This document shows positions 36,856 through 50,000 of a stretch of DNA of 64,000 nt, piece after piece. The first letter of the stretch is position 1; every line of letters starts with the position of its first letter. The translations under genes and the position numbers were made by a program. The DNA is taken from NCBI GenBank assembly GCA_905250025.1, contig CAJNOJ010000121.1, positions 51,365 through 115,364 of the forward strand, read 5' to 3'. The stretch comes from Adineta ricciae. Its lineage: Eukaryota; Rotifera; Eurotatoria; Adinetida; Adinetidae. Under the pieces are notes generated by a model. The model was not told the origin of the DNA. It saw only the letters and a program-made list of their open reading frames with translations, and made no database searches.

Positions 36856-38982
36856 AGCTAGACTTTCAAAGGATGGACCGATTTCTTTAATGAATGCGGC
36901 AACATCTTGTGTTGTGAATTGTTCAAGAGGACGGCGAGACGTCGTATTATCTAGAAAATAAAGACCATATAGTATTTACGATATGGATTCGAAGAAAGAT
37001 TACTGACGAGTAGAGGTAGAAGCAAATTTTCCTGATGCTTCTTCAACGTCGCTCCTGTTATTGTTCGCAATTGTTTTCTTATTATTAGACTAGAAAATAA
37101 AGAACGAAGATACGTTAGGAAAAAAATCGTCACCCTAACTCGACTTGCTTTCAAGCAGTTCAATATCTCTTCAATTGTTTGAATCATTGTGCTCTTATCA
37201 ATTTCATTGAGCTCATATCGTATTTTCTCATCGGTAATTTCCATTTTCAAATCTTGGCACGACTGTTCCAATGATTTTCTCATGTCATAGAGTTCATCTT
37301 CAGCTTTTTGAAAAGTGTCAAGCGGTATCTTCATGGGTTCGATTTCGTCTTTCGATAGATTTCTACTATCATTTGTAATCTTCAATTTATTTTCATGTCC
37401 AGAACTTTTATCTACAGCCACGACGTTCAGAATATTATCGGCATCGATATCGAAAGTAATTTCAATTTGCGGTACACCACGAGGCACAGGTGAAATATTC
37501 GAAAGTTGAAAACTCCCTAGAAAAGTATTTCCTCTCGTCATTATACGTTCACCTTCGAAAACTTTCACATTCAATGTAGTTTGATTATCTGAATGCGTTG
37601 TAAAAGTCTGTGTTAGTTTCGTTGGAATCGTTGTATTACGTTTAATTACTGCTTTCATCACACCACCGGCTGTTTCAACACCCTACAAAAGATGAATTCA
37701 AACAAAATCTGCCCTTCAAATCGTGCACAAACCAATGTAAGTGGTGCAACATCTAGTAACAACATATCCTTGACTTCTTCGGATCTATCGCCTGTTACAA
37801 TAGCTGCTTCTATCGCAGCACCATAAGCAACAACTTCATCGGGATTGATCGAGTGATTGAGCCGTTTTCCCGGAAAAAAATCTGCAAGTATTTTTCTCAC
37901 TTTCGGTATACGCGTGGAACCACCAACAAGAATAATTTCCTGAATTTCTGATTTATCCATTTCAGCATCACGTAAAGCTTTTTCAACTGGTGTCAGTAAT
38001 TCTCGGAATAGATCAGCGCAAAGTTCTTCGAAATGAGCACGTGTAATTGTTGTGTGGAAATCGATACCTTCATAGAGAGCGTCAAGTTCAATCGAAGCTT
38101 TCATCGCTTCTGATAATGTGCACTAGTGAAAAACCATCAAGAATTTGAATTAGAAGCTCAATTATATCTATTTACTTTGGCTTGGTCACAGGCTGCTCGT
38201 AAACGACGAATAACACGCTTATTTTCTGATATTTTCGTTTTGTTCTTGCTTTCAAATTGGTGAACACAATCTGTTACGATTCTACTATGAAAATCCTCTC
38301 CACCTAGCTGTGAAAGGCCAGCCGTAGATTTGACTTCGAGAATTTGATTTTCGATTTTGAGTATTGATACATTTACCGTTCCCCCACCTAAATCAAATAC
38401 AACAATAGCTTTTTCGCCTGCTCCGGATGTGTTTAAATTATAGGGGATAGCAGCAGCTGTTGATTCATTTATAATACGTAGAACATTCAAACCGGCAAGA
38501 CTTCCTGCATCTCTTGTGGCTTGTCGTTGACAATTATTGAAAGATGCTGGAACTGTAATAACTGCCTCAGAAATCTGTCTTCCAAGATGATTCTCGGCCA
38601 TTTCTTTCATTTTAACTAGTATCATCGAGGAGATCTCTTCAGGAGTGAATAATACGGTCTGATTTTGAAATTCAACTTCAATCTTCAGTCTGCTGTCATG
38701 TTGAACAACTTTGAATGGCCATTTTTTCATGTAAGATTTGACATGAAACTCATCGAAGTTTCTTCCTATTAGTCGTTTCGTATGAAAAACAGTATTTTCC
38801 AAATTCGTCGACAGCTGACTTTTGGCCTCTTCGCCGACTAAACGATGATTATGGGTGAATGCCACATATGATGGTGTTATTCGATTTCCATTTTCATTCG
38901 GAATGATTTCAACTGTTCCATTCTGATATATGCCAACACATGAATATACAGTACCTAAGTCGATACCGATTGCTTGAGTCAT
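36669..38982 (-). CDS. HSP70-family chaperone with C-terminal SAM domain
   Basis: Six exons join in phase: 38982-38176, 38122-37733, 37682-37140, 37089-37008, 36950-36838, 36782-36669. Total 2,049 nt, 682 residues. Residues 1 to about 385 are the HSP70 ATPase domain ([41 protein letters not shown]), and about 390-540 the substrate-binding domain ([20 protein letters not shown]). A shortened helical lid follows. In place of the EEVD-type tail, residues about 616-680 form a complete SAM domain ([10 protein letters not shown]...[13 protein letters not shown]...[11 protein letters not shown]). Substitutions at active-site positions (HSC70 numbering) are T14V and D206N; D10, K71, E175 and D199 are kept. 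No signal peptide is seen, so it should be cytosolic or nuclear. The SAM could tether the chaperone to partner SAM proteins. Confidence 0.92.
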
Positions 38983-39002
38983 TAAAGTTCTCTTCTAAAA
39001 AA

Positions 39003-39015
39003 GATTCTTCAAGAA
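39003..39015 (-). promoter_or_regulatory. Possible partial heat-shock element
   Basis: TTCAAGAA (39008-39015) is one inverted TTCnnGAA pair. The flanking GAT at 39003 approximates a third unit. It lies about 25 nt upstream of the HSP70-SAM ATG, which is unusually close. Such short motifs occur by chance, so this is weak. Confidence 0.2.
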
Positions 39016-39820
39016 AAAATAAGGACTAGAAAACGATCTGTCTGGTGAGATCACGTCTGACATCATGATAAAATGATGACGTTTTGGGTGAGGGTAGGTG
39101 GGTGTGGGTGAAGTTCACCCAAACCAAGTTTGTATGCGGCGACGTTAATAAAGGCATTCGTGATGTGTTGGATGGTGTACTGTACATCAGTATTTCGCTA
39201 AAATTCACAAATGAGACTGATTCAACGAGTGATTCTCTGGGTTATTGAAAAACTATGAATATTTCTCTATGACTCCTTATGTCTTCCATCTGGCACACTT
39301 TTTACAGTGCACCTAACTTTCGGATAAAATCCGAAGTTTTCGCATTTATCGTGTTAATGCTCGAGTAAAAACAAGAATTGAATCGTTCCAAATGTAAAAT
39401 TGGGGGGAGCTCGATACTATTACTCTTCACACAAAAAACCTTGCTCTTCTACACTCGAAGATTAAGTGGGCCGACATGACGAACTTTACCTGTTTCTGTA
39501 ACATGCTATTCAAATAAAGTACGAGCAGTAAAGAAATGAAGAGAACGGAATAAAATCCATACAAATTCTTATTCGCAGACGATGCATACTGACATCAAAA
39601 GATGACACTCAATGGTATTATATTTTTTCCAGGTATTGAATCGTGAATAGCTGTATGTTTCGTCTCTTTCTAGATAATGGATTCGGAAAATTTAGATAAA
39701 ACTAATCAACTGGTAAGGAGAACATATTTGACTCAAACCATTTATATTGGTATATAGTAAATGGAAACAAAATGCAACGACTATTGCTGGAGGAAATAGA
39801 TGAGGAAACAAATTAAATCA
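39016..39820. other. Upstream region of HSP70-SAM, no gene recognised
   Basis: The region includes a GGGTGAGGGTAGGTGGGTGTGG G-rich patch around 39087-39109. No open frame with a recognisable domain was seen. A short plus-strand open stretch with a donor-like end near 39712 may be the 5' remnant of the NHL relic that follows. Confidence 0.4.
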
Positions 39821-39829
39821 GTTCTTTTA

Positions 39830-40003
39830 CCCTCATGGAATTTTTGTTGTTGATTCCTGCAATGATCGTATTATGAAATGGAAGAGGGAACGAATCGAAT
39901 CACTTGGATTATCCTATGAATTTATCATTTGATGATGAAAGGAATCTTTATGTTAACGATCAGTATAATCACGGAATCCAAAGGTGTGATTTAATTTCAT
40001 AAT
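39830..40003 (+). pseudogene. NHL-repeat protein fragment
   Basis: Translated segments HGIFVVDSCNDRIMKW and, after a frameshift, DYPMNLSFDDERNLYVNDQY then NHGIQR form two partial NHL propeller blades ending at a TAA (40001-40003). The expected Gly-rich turn between the blades is missing and the frame changes. No start or further blades are visible nearby, so this is a relic. Confidence 0.6.
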
Positions 40004-40952
40004 GAAATCCACTAAGAAAAAATAAATAAACTTGAGAAAGATGTGCGTAGGGAACATTGATGTATGCAACGATTCTCGTCTTCTCTTTATAAACGTCGAT
40101 AAAAGTGACGGTTTTATTCGAAAAGGAAGTAATTTTTAAAAAATAATTTCAGCTATTAACACAGCAGGACATCACGCAACTGCATATATTTTTATAGTGA
40201 ATGAAAATATATTTCAGTAACGAAGATCGAATTCGTTGTGCCAAATAAGACAACGATGTTATTGTGACGATTTTTGATGGAAGAGATGTATGTCCGGATG
40301 GAATCATGTCTTTCTTTATTTCTTCCTATCATCAATCGCATCGTTTTAATACAGAACACGTTTATATACCCTTCTCTCGATAGAAAGGAAGGAAGGAAGG
40401 ATAATGCCAAAGTACATAAAAATGCACCGATGTAAGGACAAATAGCATGCGAAAAAGATCGTCACAATTATTATTCCTAACATTACCCTATTTCATTCTG
40501 ACTATAAAATGTTTGTCGCCTACTTTTTGTTAACTTTCCTATAGTGAAAACTTCATAGGTGAAACAACAAAAACGTCTACCTATTCCTGTCGTCAAAATA
40601 CGACTCCTGTTCGATTCAGTTTATCTCCATTATCTCATTCGGCACAGAATTCAACATCAAATTGCTCTTTACAATAATGTCACACAAGTTCAACTAATAA
40701 TGATAGTTGCCTATCGTCATCGTTGATGCCTTGTTTTGATTATCATTCAATAAATAATATTCGATACTGTTCTCCCAGAATTTTATGTTCAATCTTAGAA
40801 ACATGTAACAGTATTACATATAATTGCTCGTCAAATACATCGATATGTATAATTAATTCATGTTGTTCACCACGAGCAGTATGTTTACCGATATCACTTG
40901 GAAATTTCTGTACAACAGGTAACTTGTTGCCTCTAATCTGAATTAGTTCAAT
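40004..40952. other. Intergenic, no gene recognised
   Basis: About 950 nt, AT-rich, with a short GAAG-type run near 40385-40400. The overlapping open frames at 40723-40941 (plus) and 40743-41012 (minus) have no known motif. Confidence 0.45.
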
Positions 40953-41957
40953 ATGAATATGAAGATAAAGTACAAATATAGTACATTCGTTTTTGTAGGA
41001 TGTCATAGTCACGCAGCATCGACATTACTATATGAACAAATACTAGTTGTCGGTGGGCAAAACAGGGATATTTTAAATAGTGCAGAATTGTATGATCCAT
41101 CAACATACATGAGGACAACAACTGGTAGTATGAACACTATACGGAGAGGTCATTCAGCAATAATATTAAGAGATGGAAAAGTGCTAGTCGCTGGTGGATA
41201 CAACGGTGGTTATCTCCAGAGTGCTGAATGGTATAACTCATCAACTGGTACTTGGAAAACGACTGGTGATATGAATCATGCTCGATTCCTTCATACTGCA
41301 TCTATATTAGTAAATGGACAAGTTTTAGTAACAGGAGGATCGTCTGATAGTAGTTCTTATCTCAACAGTGCTGAGTTATACGATCCAAATACCGGATGAT
41401 GGATGAATACGGATAATATGGTTAGAACACGGTATCTTCACACATTCACAACATTGCTAAATGGAAATGTATTAGTTAATGGTGGATATGGCAATGGTTT
41501 TCATACAGCTGAGTTATACAATGCATCCACAGGAACTTAGGTTGCTACTAGTGATATGAATATAATACGAGTACATCACACAGTAACATTATTATCGGAT
41601 GGAAAAATGTTAGTTGTGGGTGGAAATGACAATACTAAGTATTTGAATAGTGCTGAGCTATACGATCCGAATACTGGAAATTGGACGATGACTGGCAGTA
41701 TGACATATCAACGGCAAGCGTACACAGCAACATTATTAGCAGACGGAACTGTGTTGATAATTGGAGGATACAGTCAAAACGGTTATTTGAATAGTGTCGA
41801 ATTGTATGATATACTGTCAGGCACTTGGACAATTATCACGAACATGAGTCGCGCTCGAGGACAACATAGTGCATCTATTTTGAGTGATGGGAGGGTCCTA
41901 GATAGTGGTGGTATTACTACTGATCTCTCTGCTGTAAATACTGCGGAGCTATATTAA
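40953..41957 (+). pseudogene. Kelch-repeat protein with two nonsense codons
   Basis: A single frame encodes about six kelch blades of the type SAELYDPxTGxWxxTGxM...R..H.A.ILxDGKVLVxGGY. TGA at 41397-41399 and TAG at 41538-41540 interrupt it without shifting the frame. The TAG stands where the blade consensus has Trp (TGG to TAG), and blade sequence continues normally on both sides. The frame has no signal for an intron at these positions. The start is uncertain: an acceptor-like TTTTTGTAG at 40991-40999 suggests that an upstream exon may be missing. Kelch proteins of this bacterial-like type are frequent in bdelloids (recollection). Confidence 0.8.
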
Positions 41958-42019
41958 TTTTTATGACAGAATTCGCAATCTTGAGAATATCTTGTTCCAT
42001 CCTGCTCATATTCATCTGA

Positions 42020-42462
42020 TAAATCGATCTGACAGGACGAGTTTGTGTATATTATTCATTCTCGAAAGAATTAAAAGCAAAGAGAACTATTTTATTTAGA
42101 ACCTTTAAAAACAAAAGGTTAACTTTCTTCCACGCAACATTCTATAAAACTACTCGATTTTTTCCAGATTAAGTTCTTTAAGTTCTTGTATGACTGCATC
42201 CATGGGTTGTCCAATATGAAGTCCATCTAAACGGAATTTGNTAAATCGATCTGACAGGACGAGTTTGTGTATATTATTCATTCTCGAAAGAATTAAAAGC
42301 AAAGAGAACTATTTTATTTAGAACCTTTAAAAACAAAAGGTTAACTTTCTTCCACGCAACATTCTATAAAACTACTCGATTTTTTCCAGATTAAGTTCTT
42401 TAAGTTCTTGTATGACTGCATCCATGGGTTGTCCAATATGAAGTCCATCTAAACGGAATTTG
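42020..42462. repeat. Exact 221-nt direct repeat flanking gap N42241 (likely assembly artefact)
   Basis: 42020-42240 equals 42242-42462. It contains the last exon of the fibrocystin-L-like gene and its 3' flank, so that exon appears twice. Confidence 0.9.
42313..42318 (-). terminator. Polyadenylation signal (AATAAA) of the fibrocystin-L-like gene
   Basis: Minus-strand AATAAA lies about 54 nt beyond the TAG at 42372-42374. A duplicate occurs at 42091-42096 in the artefactual repeat. Confidence 0.5.
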
Positions 42463-45400
42463 GCAATACTCCAGTGTTCGAAAAATAGCGCAGAAAGATG
42501 TATTACCTGCTAAATATTTATTGTTTCTCAGTTTTTGTCTTCTGTTACGGATATATACAGCTATAAATATACCAGCTATGATAATAATGACAATCACGCC
42601 GACGAGAATGCCAACAAGAAGGCCGGTTTTATTTTCCTCGTTTGCCTGTGTATTTTGACTCGCAGATGAAACCAAATAGGAACGACCATTGATATTCACG
42701 GAAGAAACAGTCAAATCAGGTATGACATTGGGATTTGATAAGATAGAGGATACAGCAAGAGAAATATCAACAGCAAGTGTATCAACTTGGAACAAAACAA
42801 CCATCTCTCCTAGAGAGAAAGTGAATGGATAAAAGCAAATAGTTCACTGGTTTTTTCTCGAATGAAATACCTTCTCTCAAAACAACATCACTAATCAATG
42901 GCATGCCGATGCTTAATAAATAATTGTAAATCATTGCTCGTTTGATTTCAAGTTGATTCGAAGCTTTGAGTTGATCATAATTATTCACAAATGTTATATT
43001 ACTCGCCAAATGATTGACATCAGTAACGAAACTATCTATAAGAGAAAAAAAAGCCAAAGACAGATAATGTCTAACGATATTTTCATTCGACGTACTTTCA
43101 ACATAATTATCGATATCATTATTGATAGCACTGGGATTTTTGACAAGAATACCAGTGGACATCAACGTCACAACATATTGCCGATTTGTTGATATTAAAG
43201 AAATGTTAAGGATGAACATACCAAGACCATCGATGGTCAAATCCGGTATGCTAACAGGTTTTGTTGGTCGACTGAGCAAAGATCTCGAACTATTACGTTT
43301 GCTTACTGTACCTTGAGGTTGAAATTTTGGTAGAGGATACAATGTGACATTGGCTGTCCATTTCCAATCGTCCCATTGCGTTTGTCCTATTTGACGACGA
43401 GTGACATTATCAATAAGCATGACAAAAATATCAAATGTTCCCCCAATATCGACTATGTAGACATTGTTGATTTGTTGACCAGCCAAAGTGGCATTTGTTA
43501 CAGTAATGGGATCACTTCGAACCGTAAGATTTGCCGTTTGAAAAAAGGAACTATGAAAAGAAACAGACATGAGAAACGCTGAAACATAGTATTAGACAAA
43601 TACCTGTTAACGCCATCGGGTTGGATAAAGGTGAACTGAACTTGAAACGAGCCAATATTCGGTAAAGCAAAGAGTGTAAATTGTGTTTGTCCGTCGGTAT
43701 AATTAGCTATCGCACCCGGTAAAGTTATATTTGGTTGATTGACAATCGTTGCTTTGACTTGCCAAGGTCGATCGTTCGAACCTAACTTTTCAATGACATT
43801 ACCTTCCGAATCGTACGCAACGAGAACTGGTTGGATAGTACATGGACTTTGTTGACGACATTCGTCGGGTACTGTTCGGAGTTCAGTTCGATTGATAACA
43901 CGTAAATTGATGCTCGAATGATTGAAAGGTTCTTGTACGTCCAAAGTAGTGGGAATGGTATCGCCGGTGAAGTTGCGATCTTTCCAAATCTGAGTCAGTT
44001 CACCTGTTTGATAACTATTGATGATTTTTGCAGCAATTATCGATACAACCTCTGAGCTTATACTACTAGTGGAACTTGAAGTAGGCCTAGGTTCGTCACG
44101 TATTTCGACATACATCATATCCAATTCTTCATTTTTGAAACTACGACTACTACGAATCATATATTTGAAGAGCGATGAGTAAAAGTAGATGTTTAATTTA
44201 CCTTGTACGAGATTCTCTCACGATTTTCACACGTCGAATTTTGAGCGGATCGAAATTGAATACGGCAGCTAAGTTAGTAGCAAGATTATCAGTATAGAAT
44301 GTCGAGTCATTCAATGGCGGTAGTCCAAAACCAAGAATCAGCAGCGATGATTCTTTCAGTTCGATCGTAATGTTACCCGTGATTAGGAAATAGACCAATC
44401 GATAAGTTCTATTTAGAAAGAAGGAGAGTGAATGAAAATTGTCAAGCTACGTAGTTCTAACCTATCGAAATAGTTGGCTCCAACCGGCGAGGATAGATTA
44501 ACTTTGTTGGGTTCATCGAGTAATACAAGAATGCTGGATTGATTACGATTAGTTGGCGACACGTATGTGCCATTAGCATAGATATCAATTTGTTGGAGTG
44601 AGTTGTAGTAAACAGCTAGAATACATCGAGCTGATGAATTTGCGTTGATTAAACGAAAACGTAGGTGTTTTGGTGGATATTCATGAAAATAAATTTTGTA
44701 AGTCATATTTGAATGAACAAGTGCCATGAATGTTGATAAACGTGTTGCATACGAGTTTTCTGAACTAGGACGAAGGCCATAATGTCGAGGTCCACTAATT
44801 AGATCAATATAGCCGCTATCAGACAACAACGCCACAGGTGAGAGCGAACGTGTTTCACTATCTGAGTCCATACTCTCAATGATTAATGGATAATAGTCGG
44901 TCTTGTAATCACACAAGTTAATGGTCGATGCTGATTGAGCAGAGCATGAAATACTACGAGCAATGCCACGATATGGATAAGTGGCAGAAATGTTAATTAT
45001 TTGACCTGATATATCAGTTCTTGCCGCCACCGGAATCTGTGTGTCAGTAGTACCATCATGCTCTACGACATCTATAAATAAATCTCGACTAAGTGCTTTT
45101 TTAAACTGGTACAATAACTATTTACTCCAAACAATCTCCGCTTGTGAAATGGCACTAGTAGATGTACCAAATAAAGTGCCGTCGAGATCCTTGAGTAAAG
45201 TCTTCTTTCGGCCATCACAATACATAGCTAAATCGATCATTAGTATAGGATTTTTGCAGTAACAGATTTAGTCAACTTACCATTGCAAACGAGAGGATTC
45301 TGTTCGCTTGTGTCTGGTTTGCCGTTAAAGATCACGTTGAAATCGGATAAATTGTAGCGAAATATCGAACTTGCTTCAATAGGGAATTTGGCATCAGTAT

Positions 45401-47061
45401 TACCTTGAGGCACTTGAATAGCCGTGTCATGTCGACCACAGACATCATTGAAGAAGGCAAGAATCGTATTTGTAATCGACGTCGATCCATCCACTAATTT
45501 CAAATAAAAAGAAAGCGTTGACTTTCGTCCGAAAATCTATTCATTGCTTCTTACAACTAGGATTAGAAACTGTTCCTGTCCAACTTTGTTCGGGCATGCC
45601 GTTATCTCTGGCGAAAAGCGGAAAGACAATACCAGCTCTACTACCATTTCCAGTCACAAGTGCATCTTGTGATACAGTAGGCATTGCTATCGTTGAATAT
45701 CGAACATTCGCAGAGTTGAAATTGATTTTGTCATTACAGTCATTTGGTGTTATTGAGCCGATGACGACTGAATTTTGTATTCTAACACGGCTGCGCAGGA
45801 TTTGATGCAGTTCAGCTAATAGTGCACAAAGCTCGTATGTGAAGATAAAGAAGCAATGGTCAATTCTTACCCGGCGGTCCAATGACAAATGCAAATATGC
45901 CAACATAATTATCTATTGATGCACATGAATCGATAGTTATATTTCGATTCGTATTTAGATAGAAACCATAGTACCATGCTTTGTAAACTCTAGTTAGTTT
46001 TCAGAAGAAGATAGCAATAGTCTTTGTTCATTTTCATAATTCTACTTACTTGAATTCTTTGATAAGAATACATTCTAAATAGAAACAGGACTTTCAGTGC
46101 GTGAACAAACACATTTCGAAACACTTACGTCGGTCAAAAACAGATCCTCGATCATCTGGCCAAATGCTGACACCGGCCATGGCTGAATGAACTTCATTGT
46201 TCGAATGGACATTCGTGAATTGTCTGGGAATAACCACACCGGGGCATACATCACCATTAATACGAAAAGCTAATCGTTCTACGCCTGCGACTAAGTTGTT
46301 CTACACCGAGAAGAATAATCTAACGAATTGAAAAGATGAATACATACTGTCATAGTCACGCTGGTGCTTTTATGGGATGCAATTGCTGCATCGTAGTTTG
46401 CATTCTTTTCAGCCACTGAACGAGTTTGAGCCGTACCACTCCAATATATAGTTGTGATCAAATTTCTGTCGATAATATTATTTCTTCCAGTAATTACGAG
46501 AGCAGATCGGTATGTATTATAGATAACATTATTTGAAATTGACACGAAATGCGTACTTTTAAGACTTATTCTAGAGTGGAAACACGTAGACAAAGAATCA
46601 AAATATGATCTATTGCTTACGCAACGTTAAATCCGCCATCGAACGAACAACCACGAATGTACGTAGGCCATCGAGATTTCGATGCATTTATACTATTGAT
46701 GAATATACCTGAATTTTCATCATTTTTCAATGCATCACTAAATTGTCCAAAGCCAATGAACTGTACATTTGATAGACTAACATGGAGAATGTCAGGTCTG
46801 TAAATTGATGTAGTATTAGTAATAGAAATTTTCACGCCGGCCAGACTCGATTGAGAATTACTGCTAAGCACACGTATATTGCGTGTTAGTAGACCAACGG
46901 CAGCGGCGACATAAACAGACGACCCATTGGCAAATGAATGTCGAATCACATGATGGGTATAACTCAATGGGTTCGTCGTACGTATAATCGTTCCATTTAT
47001 TATCTCAGCAATACGATGTCTTTCCGTGTGTGACACACTGCTATCGGTTGTTGTTATTACA
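42372..47061 (-). CDS. Fibrocystin-L (PKHD1L1)-like, 3' end, haplotype copy A
   Basis: This is the C-terminal part of a giant type I membrane protein. Last exons: 42448-42372 (stop), 42809-42507, and an exon ending at 42871. The tail exon pair gives a Gly/Val/Ile-rich transmembrane helix (GLLVGILVGVIVIIIIAG, ending IAVYIRNRR) and a short cytoplasmic tail ending LNLEKIE. Upstream lie many small exons of the extracellular parallel beta-helix (PbH1) region and the second G8-associated part. Readable coding blocks are 43498-44160, 44413-45114, 45240-45503, 45541-45906, 46291-46593 and 46617-47061. Introns of about 50-60 nt separate them. The block ends at N47062, where it meets the homologous copy B. 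Confidence 0.88.
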
Positions 47062-50000
47062 NTTGGTAGCACTGGGATTTTTGACAAGAATACCAGTGGA
47101 CATCAACGTCACAACATATTGCCGATTTGTTGATATTAAAGAAATGTTAAGGATGAACATACCAAGACCATCGATGGTCAAATCCGGTATGCTAACAGGT
47201 TTTGTTGGTCGACTGAGCAAAGATCTCGAACTATTACGTTTACTTAATGTACCTTGAGGTTGAAATTTTGGTAGAGGATACAATGTGACATTGGCTGTCC
47301 ATTTCCAATCGTCCCATTGCGTTTGTCCTATTTGACGACGAGTGACATTATCAATAAGCATGACAGAAATATCAAATGTTCCCCCAATATCGACTATGTA
47401 GACATTGTTGATTTGTTGACCAGCCAAAGTGGCATTTGTTACAGTAATGGGATCAGTTCGAACCGTAAGATTTGCCGTTTGAAAAAAGGAACTATGAAAA
47501 GAAACGGGCTTGAGAAATGCTGAAACGTACTATTAGAACAAATACCTGTTAACGCCATCGGGTTGGATAAAGGTGAACTGAACTTGAAACGAGCCAATAT
47601 TCGGTAAACCAAAGAGTGTAACTTGTGTTTGTCCGTCGGTATAATTAGCTATCGCACCCGGTAAAGTTATATTTGGTTGATTGACAATCATCGCTTTGAC
47701 TTGCCAAGGTCGATCGTTCGAACCTAACTTTTCAATGACATTACCTTCGGAATCGTACGCCACGAGAACTGGTTGGATAGTACATGGACTTTGTTGACGA
47801 CATTCGTCGGGTACTGTTCGGAGTTCAGTTCGGTTGATAACACGTAAATTGATGCTCGAATGATTGAAAGGTTCTTGTACGTGCATAGTAGTGGGAATGG
47901 CATCGCCGGTGAAGTTACGATCTTTCCAAATCTGAGTCAGTTCACCTGTTTGATAACTATTGATGATTTTTGCAGCAATTATCGATACAACCTCTGAGCT
48001 TATACTACTAGTGGAACTTGAAGTAGGCCGAGGTTCGTCACGTATTTCGACATACATCATATCCAATTCTTCATTTTTGAAACTACGACTACTACGAATC
48101 ATATATTTGAAGAGCGATGAGTAAAAGCCGATGTTTAATTTACCTTATACGAGATTCTCTCACGATTTTCACACGTCGAATTTTGACCGCATCGAAACCG
48201 AATACGGCAGCTAAGTTAGTAGCAAGATGATCAGTATAGAATGTCGAGTCATTCAATGGTGGTAATCCAAAACCAAGAATCAGCAGGGATGATTCTTTCA
48301 GTTCGATCGTAATGTTACCCGTGATTAGGAAATAGACCAATCGATAAGTTCTATTTAGAAAGAAGAAGAGTGAATGAAAATTGTCAAGCTACGTAATTCT
48401 AAAACCTATCGAAATAGTTGGCTCCAACCGGCGAGGATAGATTAACTTTGTTGGGTTCATCGAGTAATACAAAAATACTGGATTGATTACGATTAGTTGG
48501 CGACACGTATGTGCCATTAGCATAGATATCTATCTGTTGAAATGAGTTGTAGTAAACAGCTAGAATACATCGAACTGATGAATTTGCGTTGATTAAACGA
48601 AAACGTAGGTGTTTTGGTGGATATTCATGAAAATAAATTTTGTAAGTCATATTTGAATGAACAAGTGCCATGAATGTTGATAAACGTGTTGCATACGAGT
48701 TTTCTGAACTAGGACGAAGGCCATAATGTCGAGGTCCACTAATTAGATCAATATAGCCGCTATCAGACAACAACGCCACAGGTGAGAGCTGACGTNGCTG
48801 ATTGAGCAGAGCATCAAATACTACGAGCAATGCCACGATATGGATAAGTGGCAGAAATGTTAATCATTTGACCTGATATATCAGTTCTTGCCGCCACCGG
48901 AATCTCTGTGTCCGTAGTACGATCCTCTAAGACATCTATAAATAAATCTCGACTAAGTGCTTATTAAACTGTTACAATAACTATTTACTCCAAACAATCT
49001 CTGCTTGTGAAATGGCACTAGTAGATGTACCAAATAAAGTGCCATCGAGATCCTTGAGTAAAGTCTTCTTTCGGCCATCACAATACATAGCTAAATCGAT
49101 CATTAGTATAGGATTTTTGCAGTAACAGATTTAGTCAACTTACCATTGCAAACGAGAGGATTATGTTCGCTTACGTCGGGTTTGCCGTTAAAGATCACGT
49201 TGAAGTCCGATAAATTGTAGCGAAATATCGAACTTGTTTCAATAGGGAATTTGGCATCAGTGTTACTTTGAGGCACTTGAATAGCCGTGTCATGTCGACC
49301 ACAGATATCATTGAAGAATCCAAGAATCGTATTTGTAATCGACGTCGATCCATCCACTAATTTCAAATAAAAAGAAAGCGTTGACTTTCGTCCGAAAATC
49401 TATTCATTTCTTCTTACGACTAGGATTAGAAACTGTTCCTGTCCAGCTTTGTTCGGGCATGCCGTTATCTCTGGCGAAAAGCGGAAAGACAATACCAGCT
49501 CTACTACCATTTCCAGTCACAAGTGGATCTTGTGATACAGTAGGCATTGCTATCGTTGAATATCGAACATTCGCAGAGTTGAAATTGATTTTGTCATTAC
49601 AGTCATTTGGTGTTATTGAGCCGATGACAACTGAATTTCGTATTCTAACACGGCTGGGAAGGATTTGATGCCGTTCAGCTAATAGTGCACAAAGTTCGTA
49701 TGCGAAGATAAAGAAGCAATGATCAATTCTTACCCGGTGGTCCAATGACAAATGCAAATATGCCAACATAATTATCTATCGATGCACATGAATCGATAGT
49801 TATATTTCGATTCGTATTGAGATAGAAACCATAGTACCATGCTTTGTAAACTCTAGTTAGTTTTCAGGAGAAGATAGCATAGTCTTTGTTCATTTGCATG
49901 ATTCTACTTACTTGAATTCTTTAATAAGAATACATTCTAAACAGAAACAGGACTTTCAGTGCGTGAATAAACACATTTCGAAATATTTACGTCGGTCAAA

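Noticed and set aside
43036..43075. A possible 40-nt intron in the fibrocystin-L 3' region.
   Set aside because: Its removal would shift the frame, while reading through stays open, so the stretch was kept as coding.
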